Below are positions 38,501 through 53,500 of a stretch of 64,000 bases of DNA, piece after piece. The stretch comes from Apostichopus japonicus (Eukaryota > Echinodermata > Holothuroidea > Aspidochirotida > Stichopodidae). Positions within the stretch are counted from its first letter, which is position 1. The number at the start of each line of letters is the position of its first letter. Location: contig NC_092565.1 of the NCBI RefSeq assembly GCF_037975245.1, positions 2,116,499 to 2,180,498 of the forward strand, in the 5' to 3' direction. Made by a program: the position numbers and the translations under genes. Below the pieces are notes generated by a model, which was given only the letters and a program-made list of their open reading frames with translations, was not told where the DNA came from and did not search any database.

Positions 38501-41500
38501 TAGATGATTCCACATTAGAGCCTTCAATTTCTTCACATCCATTTTCTTTGCAGTTTTGGCATATTGGATATCAATCCTGTTCACCTATTCAAATGCACAA
38601 GCAGTTATGAATATAAAAAGGTGGAACATATATATTTACATTTAAAAGGCTACCAGGTACTTCACCTATGGCAAACATTGTTACTGTAGGTTTCAATGTG
38701 TGAAGCTGTGGTACTCATAACAGTAACCAGAGACTGACATAATGGACATGACCAATGGTAATACTTTGTCTTTCTAACTTGCAGTCATTCATACTGTTCA
38801 ACAGAGTTATCACAGACAACAACAGAACACTTGTACTACAGTATTGAAGGTGAATCCTACACACCAAGTATAAACTCCATGTAACTTTTCCACAGAGAGT
38901 TATTATGTTAACAATGCTTTCAGATTCTGACATCTGCTGACCTTTAAAAAGCAATAAATTTCTTGTACTCATTAAGTTGAATTCAATTTATAGAAAGTGT
39001 TAGGTTAACCCAACTGTATTTTTTGAGTTTTACAATCTAGGGAGTTGTGTGTTTGGTGTTTACAATCCAGGGAGTTTAAAATGTACAAACATGGACACAC
39101 CCATCATTATCCCATGGATTCTGTGTGCCTTCAGCAAAAAATACCAAATCTCTGCTCTAAAAATGTGCCTTGATTATTAAGATAGTGAATGACGAATAAC
39201 AATACAACTGACACAAACAACAGGATACATCAAACCTTATGTCTCAGGGGAACCAACATATAAAGCTATGCAGCAAAAAGTGTGATTGAACTTTCATGTA
39301 TGTATGGGTGTTACACCTTTAGCTTGTATACACATGATGTGAAAAGATCTACTGTATAGATTGCTCTCATACTTGGCATGAGGATGCCAATATAAATTAG
39401 ATGCCCCCTATTGGTTAGGTGAAGTCAATGGTAACTTGGAGTCAGAAAATGACAAAGGAGGTAAACAATGAAAATATGATGACTCCAAATAATAAAGGGT
39501 TTTGCTTTCATGGAGGGTTGTAGGTCACCTGAGGTCAATGAGTCAAAGACTGCACTCCTTGTTAACATGAAAAATAAAAAAATAAACATGGTCAAACTTT
39601 CATAATTATTTTGATTGGTCCACTTTGCTTTCGGTGAAAAGCAAGGGTCACTTCAGGTCACAGTCCCTAAACCTTTCACACACAATATACTCCATAAAGC
39701 ACAGCTTGCTTAGGTTTATATAATTTGTATTTTGTCCACCATAAGTACAACAGCCCCTTTTTAATTTTGCTCCTCCCTCTTTCCCCATCATAAAAAATAC
39801 CAAGGTTCTTAAGAAAGCATTGACATCTGTGTAAACAGTACAACTAACAAAGCACCAGTTGTACCAATGAATACATGTGCATATTGTCAAAAATATTTCA
39901 CAGATCAAGCAGCATAGAAGATTACAATCACTAATAGCTTTAGAGGTATTTCGAGAGCAGATGTACTCATTTTCACAAGTATTCAACCACTTCAAGTTTT
40001 GAAAACATTTTTCAAATCTTCAAGCTTTCTATTTTCATTAGTATAAGAGGGTTTTACTTATATGACCATGTATTAATAAGGCTAGGAGGATAAGTATATT
40101 GGTTCAGTGAGTATTCAGTTCCAGTTTCTATAAGATTAACCTCTTTACCAATTTAAATCAGTAATGAGCAAAGCATCACAACCTTTTCCTAACATGTTTA
40201 ATCCTACATTTAATTACTAATCATTATTGGTTTGTGAGGTTTTACATGACAAGTAACCGTTGCTCACACTAGATAGTGAAGATTCCTACAACACTAGTAA
40301 CCTTCAAATCTAGGTAGTAAAGCAGCAGTTCCAATGTACATTACTCATACTCTGCATAGGTTTCATCTGATGTGTAGAAGAATCATTTCAATTAGCATAA
40401 CTCAGTTAGCATAGCAGTGGTAGTCACTTCAGGTTAACAGAGCCTGTATTATATGGTAAACTATATATAGCTGATATATATCGCCTTAACCTTTTTTGCT
40501 CTTTCCCAAAGCTGATATATTTAACAGACAGAATAGGACATCCTTTTCTGAACATACACTGTGTAGGTAACAATAACAATCATAATATGATTTTGTTAAA
40601 CATGAATAGGAGCAAAGACATGAGGCATAACATTTCCGTAAACTGAAGTGCTTACATTCTAATCTTACAACACACTTGTATACAAGTATTTCTAGTGCTA
40701 ACTTGCAGTTTGAATCTCATGATGTAAAATATTAAATCAATAATTTCTTGCAATGAGTTCATTTTATTATTTACAATAAATTTCAACTGACCTTATGAGG
40801 CTGGGCTACTAATTTATACCCTTGTAATGTGGTGACATCAAAGATGCTGTCATTGGAAAAGCTACTACCATGTGAAGCAATGGAGGTCTGGTCAGCTACA
40901 CCAGTAAAGCCACAGTCATCATCACAATCATCCTGGATTATAAAACAAAACACACAATTAGTCACTATGCATATAAGCTGCTGGTAAAGACATTAATAAA
41001 GGCATATGTAGCAGTTATTAATGCCCAATACATATCACTAGGCTGTATTCAGTTGAAAAAAAGGCTGTTTATTCTAAGAGCATTTCTAAGAGTATTCCAA
41101 CTGAAATGAAAGTCATCTGAATATAAATATAATCAGGGTTTTTGTTAGTAGCCGGGACCCGGGTCAAATGACCCGCTTACTGCACGTACATGACCCGGCT
41201 ACTTTGCGACGCTCAGTAAAAAAAAATTAAAAAAAATGACGCAAAAAAAAAAAAAATGACGCAAAAAAAAAAAAAATGACGCCAAAAAAAAAAAAATGAC
41301 GAAAAAAATCGAGAGAAATAAATACCCACAACCAGGTCAGGTGTGATTGAAACTGTCACAGCAGTTAACTGTTGGTAAAAACTACAAGAAGTTGAACATT
41401 AGTAGTATGGTCGAGGAGATGAGGCCGAGGGGTGGGTGAGAGTAGAGGTAGGCGAAGGGCTTCTCTTGACATACAAATTGTTGCTCAACAGACATAAACC

Positions 41501-44500
41501 CTGAATAAAAAACAGAAGGTTCTATCACAGACCTAGTTGGGTATTTATTGGCAGTAAAATCCTACTCACTTTGTAGGTACCGTAGACCTATTATCATTTT
41601 GTTATGATCGCACTTCATTTAATGCAGCAAATGCGTCACACCCTTGCTAAGTTCAGTTCAGTGGCATAGCTACCTCCCTAGGCTCCATGACCCGAGTGTT
41701 AATAAAAAAAATCAGGAAACAAAAAGAAAAATAGGACAGAAGAAAGGGGTGATTGGGAGGGGGCAATATCATTGACCAAACAACTGAATATTGCACCATT
41801 TTGCATCTAGAGACTTTTTAAATTGCAATTTTCCGGCAAAAGGGAGGGGGACCCCTCCCCCATGTCCGCATACAGACAGTCCTGCCTACTTTTCAACTTG
41901 ACCCACCTACTTCATTTCTTAACAAAAACCCTGATAATGCAAACTAAATTTGATGATGCTCCCTGACGTGCCATGCACAGATGTGGCTTAATGACACCCT
42001 AGACTGAATCCTTCACTGAGACTGAAATCGTATCAAGACAGTAAAAGCAGAATATGTAATCTGTAGAGTATTAAGATGTTTATTCTACTCTGGCTGAAAC
42101 GCACATTTCACTCTTTATTCTTATTGAGATAAGAGTACATACAGTACATTTACAGTATGAGTCATGGTAAGTAACAACTTCATAAAAGTATCAGGAGAGT
42201 AGAAGAAAATATGCAAATATGCAATAGTCAAACTGGAAACAATGAATCATTATACATTTATTTCAATACACTACAGGTTTTTGAACAAAAAGGGGATGAA
42301 TGTTCTGAAACAGGGAAACAAAGACCACGAGATGTGTTTCAGACTGCTCAAGATATGAAGATATTACTGTGCCCCTCATCATATCTCATACAGCTAGTGA
42401 CAATAGCTGTTTCATTGCAAATTGAGATTCTTTACACCCAAGGATGTCTCTAGTTTGCATTTTAAGAGAACTGATCAACATGGAAATTAATTAAACATTA
42501 AACTGATAAACATGTTACATGATAAAGTAATGGTTGAACATTTAATAATACCAAAACATTAACTAATGATATTGTAAGGCCTCATTTTGTCATGAAAATG
42601 ATTGGGGATTAGCAAATGCCGAGGAAAATTTAAGTACATACACTGAATTATTCACAAAACACATGACTAACTTGAAATTATATACAGTAGTCAAGTGCCA
42701 TAATATCCCCACCATATTGGCAGCTCATAGGCAAAAATGCATTGATGTTTGGGCAAGTAATTAGCTGCATCGATTCGGCTCTGATATCTGGATGTCGTCT
42801 TCATAAGATGTGATGCTTACAAGGTTCTTCTGATGCACTGAGAAGATATGACCGTTGAGCTCAACTAAAACAATACGGTTTATGGTCATATTTATGAAAA
42901 ATCCTCTTATGGCATATTAGATTCATCTGTTCTTCTAGTGATGGGAACTTGGCAAGGGCCAACAACTTGCTCCCAGGTACACGTTTGATCCTCTTATGGC
43001 ATATTAGACCCATCTGTTCTTCTAGTGATGGGAAGGGCAAACAACTTGTTCCCAGGTACACGTTTGATCCTCTTTGTTCTTCTAGTGATGGGAAGGGCCA
43101 ACAACTTGCTCCCAGGTACACGTTTGATCACTCACATCCTGTGAGTATCTTTGTCTGTAGGTAAGTATGCCCAGAAGAGTGCATGTTCTGCAACATGCAT
43201 TTAGAGCTGTCCGGGCTCGTAGGTTACAATTGCCAGATAATTCTGTTGTCATAGACAAAGTCTCTGAATTTGTGGTGCAGCATCGATTAACGGTTTACGA
43301 CAAATCGTCTCTAATGGCCTGTGGTCAGTTTCAATTACTATATCACGACCATAAACATATTGGAACTACTCACAGCCATAGACTACGGCCAGCAGCTCTT
43401 TTTCTATTTGTGCAGTTTTGTTCCGTTTGCGTCATGCATGTGATGCATATTCGATTGGATTACTATTTTGCAGAATTACTACACCTAATCCTTTTTGGGA
43501 GGCATATACAGAAATTGCGATCGCCTTTGTTACTTGGTAAAACCAGGACTGGAGTTTCTGTGATATTTTTTCGTAGTAATTCACGGGAGGAGGTGCAGTT
43601 GTCGAAAGATTGTCCACAAATTTTGTTACATATGTTACAAGCCCAAGAAACCTCTATATTGCTATCTTGGATTTAGGATCTCCCTTATGGCAAATAATTT
43701 TGATGAGTTGGCTCTGATTCCATCTTTTGAGAGAATGTGTCAACAATGTTATTTTGCCAATACCAATCTTGCACTCTTCTTTGCACAGCTTCAGATTGCT
43801 TGCTCTTGCACGTCCCAAGACTTGTTGCAATCAATAATCATGTTCTTCTTCCATTGACTCCCATATTAGTATATGTAATCTATGTAACTACATACACCAT
43901 TGAGTCCTTCAAAGAGTTGACTGACTTCCTTGTGAAACACCTCCAAAGCACTTTTAATTCCAAACAGACGCATAAGAAATCTGTAGCGACCAAAGAGTGT
44001 TGCGAAGGTACACAGCTTACTGCAGTCAACATCAATCAGTATCTGCCAGAAACCTCTTGTTGCATCCAATACACTCAAGTGATTGACATTATTCAACATC
44101 CTCAGAGTTATTTCATCCATTGTTGGTAGCTGGTCATGTTCCCTTTGTATGGCAACATTGAGCTGTTTTAGACAAATCTGCAGGGATCCATACTTTTAGT
44201 GACTATCACCATATTGTTCACCACCATTGTAGGTTCATCTACTTTGATGATGATGAGGAGCTTTTCCATATGCTCTAATTCTTGTTTCAACTTCTCACGC
44301 TGTGCAATTGGTACTTTCCGTGGAGAATTGACAATTGGAGTAACTTTGTAATCTATTTGAATGTGCTGAGGTCATTCAAGAAAACCAATTCCATCCGATA
44401 CTTCCATATTCTCTTTGTGAATCTGCTTTGTTTTAATTAGCATGTGTGAACAGATTTCTGGCACCTTTATCCTTTTTACCTTAAAACTGCCACTTTTTGC

Positions 44501-47500
44501 TGTTAGTCTTGGTTCTGTTTTGCTTCATCGTAGATCTTTGGACATCAGATTGCAGTGTACTTGCATTTGGTTACTTGCTTGTTTGTTTTCACTATTTGGT
44601 ACACTTGCATATATATATGTTGGTTTGCTAGGGTTTTTGCCATTATCATTTGCATTAAGTTCATGTATTCATGCAAGCAGATAATCTTAGTATGGGCTGT
44701 GACTGTATTTTTACAACATTAAAGTCCAGCATGTGTTTTGCTGCTCTTTTGCATTAACCTTTTATAGAGCTCTAGCTCTGACCTGAATATGTGACTAATC
44801 TGTTTTTTCTTTTCATCTGGCTGTATACATCAAGAGTTAGCACATTGGCTTGTGCGCCAGTGCCTTGCTTAAGCCATGTTTTGTAACCATTAAGCTTCAG
44901 ATTGACTTACCATGCTGTTTCATCATCAGTAGCAGATACCGTGCCAACAAAGAATTCTTCCTCACTAGAGTTTTCATTTCCAGCATTGTCTACAGTCACA
45001 ACTTGTTTGTTATTCAGTTTTGCAATTTGATTTGGTATCTTGCAATAGTTACATACATGTCCATGTTTTGTTCCACATATTTGACATTGGAACATATGTC
45101 ATCATGTTTAAATACTATAACTGTTGGAGTTACTGTTGTAGTTATGAAACTTGTATTTCTGGTTCTAACTGGCTTTCAAGGGTGTACAGATATAAACATG
45201 AGTTAATGTTAACCACTGTGACATCCTCCAAGCTTTTGACTTTAAGTTATCATGTTACCATGTTTTAGACCATGACCCATTGAGGTCATTTTATATTATC
45301 CATACTTGAGTAGTGAATTTTTGGGAGCTTGCACTGAGAGGTAACAGTGTTCAATCTGAAAGATGGTTTGGGCTATATATAGACCTAGATATTATTTATT
45401 TCACTGAATTCCTACATAAATTCAGAATATTTGCTGATTTAGTGGTATCAGGGAACCCACATGCAAGAATTGAAATTGTTCTACCCAGGTCAGAATAGTT
45501 TGCATCCCTGTATTAGAGTCACATACTTAACCTTTGCATTCAGCAAGAATCTAAAACCACCGTAGTTGATGTTGATGCAATGCTAGATACCACCTGTTAG
45601 AACTTTATAATTTCAATACACACATGTAACTTAAACATCAAAGTCATTTCATATTACTTAAAACAAAAGATCAGATCTTTGCATACACGGATTGTTAATA
45701 TTTTCACTTCCATAATAGATCAAATTAGTGAATTTCAATACCACTATGCAAATATTAAATTATGTGAAGTTGTTACTTACATCATCAGCAGCAGCAGGAC
45801 AAAAGTTAGCACAGTCGTTTTCATTTTCATAGTCATAACTAGCGATATCATCATCAACTGATATTTCACTGCTTGTAAAGATCCTCTTTATCTGTCATGA
45901 ACCATGAAAAATTAATAAACAAAAAACCAAAATTTCAAGATGAATTGTGCATTACCACTGATTGTAAACATGTTTACATAACATGGAAGAATTATTGTTA
46001 TAGCAGTAACATTGTCTAGGGAAAAACCCTGTAGCTGCTGGAAATTGCATTTGATGGAATGTAATGCTCACATTTTAGTCTACGACAGAAGCAAATGTGA
46101 ATCACCTACTGTCTCAAATTTATGCTCAAGTAATCATTTATACTGCATTCCTACACAAAGATTGAAATCTGAAATGCTTCTAATATAGCTATTCCAGTTT
46201 GCAAGATGTTCACTTTTAAAACATGTAAAATCTCTGAATTGCTCTGTTAAAGCAAGTGGTGTCACTAGGCTAGTGTGGCCGGTGCTTGTCCAGGCCCAGT
46301 GACACATTAGAAAACCCCAATTAACTGAAGGCAGCCACCTAAAGTAGTATTGATAGAAAATGTGCAGTCAGTAAACCAAACAGGCTTCATGTACTTTTTA
46401 GGGTTCATTGCATTCATCTAGATGTCCCAAAGGGCCCCTTCTTTAATCTGTAGTTTTTTTTAAAAGACTATGATTTTATTCTTGTTCTTATACCTCAGCT
46501 ACTGCTACAGTATGTACATTTATTCAAGTTCTCTCCTGATAACAAATGGGATTTCAAACAAAATCCTGTCCCTTAAAGGGAATACCTGGAGCTTTTATGA
46601 AGAGGTGCCAAAAAAACAAAAACAAAAACGTTTTATGGTTCAGATGCTCATACATATTGATAATGTGGTAAGCCATGTACATGTTAATATTCATGAACTA
46701 GTGCACACCAAAATGAAGAGGATTATCTATTGCCTATGCGGCAACATGTAAAGAAAAGTATCAGGAATCAGTTATCACGTTGACAAAGTCTATTTATTGA
46801 CAGTATATAAAGAGCCCAATGGGCACTATGGTTCCTTGCTTACTGAAATATTAAAGTGTTGTATGTCATCACCCAATATCTAATATTTATGAACACATGT
46901 ACCAGCTATTAACCAACAATTTTATTCCAAGTTTTGATCTTCATGTCATTTGTGTTGCATCTGAGGAACTGACCAAATGGTGTGCATATTGGACAAGTCC
47001 AGCAGCTTTAATTAATGACCTGCAGCTGTTTAAATGGTCAATTACTCAACAATGTTAAGGGGTGTAGATATACAACCTGTACTTTGACCTCTAAGGACAC
47101 TAAACCCTACTAAACACCTTATGGTCCATCTACTCAATGTGAAGCCTCTGCAAATGACATGAGCTACATCTCAGTTTCTCTCCTTGAAATATTGTGACTA
47201 CAAGGCTTTCAAACTTTGACCAATGATGCCTTAAAATGACTTTTGACCTCTAATAAAAAAAAACAAGAGAGTTCATCTATCCAGTGTGAAAATCCACATG
47301 ACTAAATATGAGATACTGTACATCTAAGATTCTATTGAGCCATCATGATTAGACTTCTTTTTTTTTAACACTGAATCTTTTTTGTTGTTGAAACATGGTG
47401 CTTACAAATACCAAGATGAGGTTATCATTTACATCATTTACATCAAAATGGGATGCTTAAACCGCATAGAAAAAAAATTTGAGTTATGCTTTCTTCATAG

Positions 47501-50500
47501 CTCATGATATTGAAAATATCGTTGTTGAGCATGTGAGGATAACTTCTTTCCCAATGGATGAAGAAAGAGATATGTGAGTGATAGAGTAAATTCAAGTTAA
47601 ATAGTTTTCACACTTTGAGATATGCACTAATAGCTTGATCCCTGGCCTATTATTGACAAGTATATATTTACTTTGGCTCTGGCATTATGACCAAAAACAA
47701 AACTCACTGTAAAAGATGGTTTGTGGAAGAGTCTAAAAAGCTCATCTGGGTTGAAGTGTATGTCTTGAGGAAGAATGTTACTGCAGTTACTGTACTTGTT
47801 GAGAGTGGCTTTTGAAAGGCTTGTTGCAACCTGGAAAGAACAATTGCAACAGTCAAATGTCAAATTTATGTTTGATTAAAAGAAATATTACAATCATACA
47901 CAGTTATTTGGGTAAAAAACATGTATCCGATGCTTGAGATAACTATATATGCTATTGGCTGTGCTTTTCAAGGAAACTGTGATACTGTACAGGAGATATC
48001 CTGGTATTGATCCCAGTGTAAGGTGATTAGGACTGTATTATCAATTTGCCAAGTGTTTCATGCCCAGGCTCTAGCTTGGGTGACTTTTCCACATAACAAA
48101 CTTCCTTTTCAAATTATGAAATAACAATACAGACTGTCTCTTTAAAGGAATTGTCTGGTGGAAGATTTTGATACATTGTCTTTGTAGTTATTATTTTTCT
48201 CTATCTAACCATGTAAAAATTGTCCCAATTCGACGTTTTCTTCTTGTAGAAATCTGGTTTTCAAATTAACCAGTTTCTCACCAAAAGTACCGATTGTTCG
48301 AACGCTTCAATATGGTGATTGACGTAGTGGTTGCAGATAGGCAAAACAGGCGACTTGAAGTTAGCACTCCCAATTCCGCAGCAAATAAACTCACGTGTAA
48401 GCACATTGGATTGCCTCATATATATAACGTACATACTCGCGAACGTATATACTACGATGCTCAGTTGGTGTACTTGTATAGCGTTACACATAGTACACTC
48501 ACACTCAAACCACAGTTCAATAACTGTTCTTCGAAATCGCTGAATTAAAATTCACGGATCAAATTAACAGTGAAAGGAAACTTGTAAAGTATTCGTTAAA
48601 CCGAAAGATGAAACTTGGCGGAATCGATGTCATCGCAGAACTGTCTGATTGTAAACGTTAGAGTCTAGCCTATACACGCGAACATTCTTCGCGCTGGAGC
48701 TGGATACCGCGATGTGTAAACAACGAAGAGCCTGCTGTTAAAACTTATCTTGTGTTTCACAAAGACCACGAAACCACCGATCTACTACATATATGGCGGC
48801 TTAAGGAGTTTTTTAAATCATATCTAATTTATAAGAAATTTCACCGGAAATTATTGAAGAAATTGATCGAATCGTTGTCAGAGCAGAATGTAGCACTGAG
48901 AAGCTTAGGCTTCGCAGAACTGTCCGATTGTCAACGTTTGAGTATAGCCTACATGCGAACATTTTTCGCGTTGGAGCTGGATAGCGCGATGTATAGCCTA
49001 AACATTGAAGAGTCTGCTGTTAAAATTTACCTTGTGTTACACAAAGACCACGGAACCACCGATCAAGTACATGGCGGCTTAAGGAGTTTTTGAAAACATA
49101 TCTAATTTTAAAGAAATTTCACCGGAAATTAAGGAAGAAATTTATCTGTATACAAACGCTGTTTTTGTTGTGATTACCGTATAGGTACTGTGCGGAGGTG
49201 GGTTATGACGCAATCTGCTATGGCAGAGCTGACGTCACGTATTGTACTGTTCAAATCATATTTGAAATGTCTATCCATAACGATTAAAAAATCGTTTCTC
49301 TGTCAAACTCAACATTAGCGTTCTCATACTTTGACAACATGTTTAGAAAATTATTTACTATTTTTTAAGCTAACTTCTTTGGGCCACCAGACAATCCTTT
49401 TAAGTCCAACTTCTTCTCTCTTGTCCGAAAAAGAATGAATGAAGATTGTATTACCTATTAAAATATTTCAATGCACTTTATGACGGCCATTCATTCTTGG
49501 TATTATTTTAGTTCTCATAATTTGACAAACGTTTGTATCAACTGGTATAAACTATGAAATGTTTAGGGTACAGCCACTGCACATCCTCCTTAGAAAGCAG
49601 CAATAAAATTGAACATTTTTCAGAACAAACATAAAATATCTGAAATTATTGGGATCTCATTAAAAAAATGGAAGGAAAAGATCTTCTTATCTGTGAATTG
49701 AAAGATGAGCTAACATGTAGTCTGAATTAAGCAGTGCCACATAAATCATGCTGTTTATGAAATTAGCAAGCAATGTTGACAGACCTTAGTCTCCTTGAAA
49801 CTTTGATCAAAGTCTTGAGGTTGAGTGTAGTCTATCCTGAAGACTGGCTTCCTGATTCTTGCTTTCTTTTCCTCTGATAAAATGAGCAAATGATATATCA
49901 AGTCATATTAACATTAAAACAAAATGAAAAGGTGAGAGAGACATTTTAACTTACTCATTGATGTTATGTACTGTAGTCTAAAAGCAGACACCACTGTAAC
50001 CATCACATCCTTACATTAAACCTACACAGGCTGAGTAACAAGAATATTATCTAGGAGGCAGTAGAAATGCAGCTGGTAATAGTTTGATAACTAAGCTTGC
50101 ATTTCAAATATATTTTGATTATCGAATAATTCAAGCCATCAAGAACACCTACACCTCAAGGCTCTAAGCAACAATGAAGTTGCTCTCCCTGCAGCTCAAG
50201 ATTGAGAAATGTGACCCTTGCGACCTTCCATTGTGAATATCACAAACCTGGCAAAACAAGAACCTGTATGTTTACACGTTTTAGTTGGAATAAACACTGA
50301 GTTACCTCCACAGACTAACATTCCTCAAAACAAACTTGCCCTTGCAATGTAGCACTCTGGCATGTCAGGACATGTTCCCCCTGTATGCTAGCTGACACTT
50401 TCTTACTCTGTTTTCCCTCAGAACTATGCTAATGTAGAGATAAATGTTCCTTTTATTCTTGTCAGAGCCCTAGCAAATAGATTAATCTCTGTCAAGCAAT

Positions 50501-53500
50501 TCCCTACATTTCTATACACAAAGCTACTCACAGGTCCAGTACAATACACAAATATGACCTATATCACCAAAATGGGAAGAGTACTAGGAAGACAGTGCAA
50601 GACACAATTAACCTACACACTCAATGAAGCTAAAGATTAGCTATGGTACATTATATCACACTTGTGTTCCAATGTGCCACCTGAACTGAAACCATATATA
50701 ATGTGAAGAAAACAGGAAATATTGACATTTCAATGTAAAACAAAACTAACTGAGGTCTCATGATATATGTAGCAGTGGATTAACTCAATCCCTCACATTC
50801 TACAATTAGTTTTTATAAGTTCAGCAACATAAATAAAAGAATATCACCTTGAGTCTTTGCTTTTAACTTCCAATGTTTTGGCCCTGCCCATGTAACCATA
50901 GCAGCAACATCAAAATATGAATATTCAGTAGGTTGTAGGGATAACTGCATACACAGTTGACCAGCTGTTGCACATGATGAACTGCAGATTAGAGGAAAGA
51001 TTGTGATAAAATTGATGTTAAAAGTACTTCTTCAGTTGCACCTGGGTTTATAAAAGCAGATATTCCAAACCTTACCAGATTTGGATAATTACAAACGATT
51101 AAACATACATCCTTTCTTCTCATGACAACTGCACTTTGCTCTGTAGCACTTAATAACAACTAATAATTGTCCTCTACCAGTGACCAGAGCATGCTGGTCT
51201 ACAGTATCACTCTGTTCATCAAGGGGGTTTGGGTAGGGAGTTTGGGTAGGGAGGGTAAGGTTCAACCTTTCACCACCTACAGTATGCTTGTGGATAGGAC
51301 CACTTTACCATTTTGACCTTATTTTTCTAGTAAATCCAAGGACATGTTAATATCTCCCCCTCCCCACTTTTAATGCTGACATTGAAGTGTTATGAACCAA
51401 TAGTTACGAAGGAATGTAAATATGAATTTATTTTATCTAAATTTCCTTCTTATATTTTCACAAGTTGTGATAAAGATTTTTTTTTTCAGTTTTCTTATTG
51501 TTTTCTCTGTTTCCATTTCCTCTTGGAAAAATGTGGTCTTGTTGGATTTTGTGAAGCCTGCATCCAACCAAAAATATCTGCCAGATCAAGAATTTGGATT
51601 GGGCGCATCCCTAAGTTTAGTCACCTAAAAACAAGGATATTCCAGATTTGGAATATCAAATCCATCCGACTAACAGATTTGACATAATTCAACAGTTTTT
51701 GTGAAGTTTAAGAAAGAGAAGAAGTTTACAGACTCTAGAAGTTTTAAGAGTTTAAAGGATGTCTGCTGGCTAAACCACCAAGGCCGAACTATAGCCTAAT
51801 AGAGAAACGAGAACCCTGAGGTCTCAAAGTAAGATCAAAAAGGAACTGTAAGAATATGTTACAGGAATGTCTACAACTTACACCAAAGACAGAGCTTCTG
51901 CCAAAGAAGCCTTGAAGGCGAGGAAGGAGTCCAATAACAGCTCACAATCCTTTATTGGTAAGAGAACTTACCCTGAGGGATAACTCAAAGTGATATATCA
52001 AACTCCAGAGACCGGGCATGAATTCCATGTCCCATGGTCTAAGAAAATACTCCAGCCTAAGCTCTCAGGCCAACAAGTACTGTAGCCTAATAAACGAAAT
52101 GTAACATGCAGCCTAAATCGTGGCTTAACTAACATTGATCTAAACCTCAACTGGGAAACAATCATAAAGATACTGAGAACTGTTATTAAACCAACAGGCT
52201 ATATTGAAAAGAGCCTGCTAAGACACAAGCTCATACAGTACACTACATATTACAGTAGCATATAAACATATAAATCATGCACTAATGACAACTAAGATTT
52301 TGCACAACTGGTACCTGTACTAAAAATAGACAGGCATGTTGGGAAATCTAATGAAAAACTTCATGTCCACAAATCTGAAGAATTTTGCCTGATGCAGGTG
52401 ATGTTATTTTGAATACAGGTTATAGCTGCCTTCAGAAACTTCAACAAGATTCCAAATTAATGGATGTACTGTACATCACACAAGAAAAACAGTTGTAAGC
52501 TATGAAAATGGCAGATTTGGAAGGGAGGGGAGTAGGTGTCGACCCTAAAGTAGGTAAGTGGGGGCATAGTGCTAAAATGTTACCAACTATTGTAGGCTAG
52601 GTAGATTAAGTGCATAAGTAGAATAGAGATAGGTAAGAGAGGAGTGAAGTAAAGTCACTCACACACTTCCTCACATTTCTGACATGGTGACGTACAATAT
52701 CTCATCTCCCTATACATAGCATGTAGGGTGATGAGATAACAAGTGACACTGTTACTAAGATGGAGATCCGAAGGGGGCAACCTGCCCAATGGGTCTCTCA
52801 TTATTGCAAGACCAAAACCAGACTTTCTTGTAAGAATACAGTATTGGTCAGTTAAGCTGCAAATGTCATGGCTGTCTTCCACTGGTGCTCTCATACACCA
52901 GCAAATAACGTTGAAGAAATTCTGATGCTTCATATCACATGTGTCCTCTCACATGATAGGCTACCACCTCCACAAACCATCTCAGAATGGTTTCATTTGA
53001 CCACTCACTATGCAGTTTCATCAAGCAACAGAAACAGGTTGGGTGAAGATAAATTGCTCTATTTGCAGTACATAGTCATTATCCTTTGATTCCTTTCCTA
53101 GCATTCTAAATATTCATGGCCACTATTGTTCTAACGAGGGAAATGCTAGGCTCAGACAGTTAATCTGGTAAATGCAGGGAGCTGCACTAGTGTATGTAAC
53201 AGCTCCCTGCCAGTACTAATGTCGCAATAGTTCTTGCGCATAGTGGGTGACGGTCCATTATTATTACTCCTGTAGACTACATATAGATATAACTGCTGGC
53301 AGTTACTTTCGCAAAGGCGATAATGATTGCTTTCATGTATATATTACTGCGGACATTGAACCGTCAACATCTACAGTACAAGACTACACGCAAGGTTCCT
53401 CCTAGCACTACTTATGTACAGTCATAGAGAAGGTTGTAAGGGCTGCCAGCCGTACTATTGGTAGGGATATTTGTTTGAAAACTGTCTATGAACTCTACAT

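Larger units (their letters stand above)
45892..47707. other. NCAPH intron with dispersed repeats
   Basis: Apart from the two dispersed repeats listed separately (46,655-46,800 and 46,855-46,925), I see no gene. An inverted GTGTCACT/AGTGACAC pair occurs near 46,259 and 46,300. Confidence 0.45.

Noticed and set aside
43167-43676. 169-codon ORF on the plus strand
   Set aside because: It is the complement of the RNase H part of the gypsy relic.
44850-45206. 118-codon ORF on the plus strand
   Set aside because: It is antisense to the gypsy gag remnant and has no family signature.
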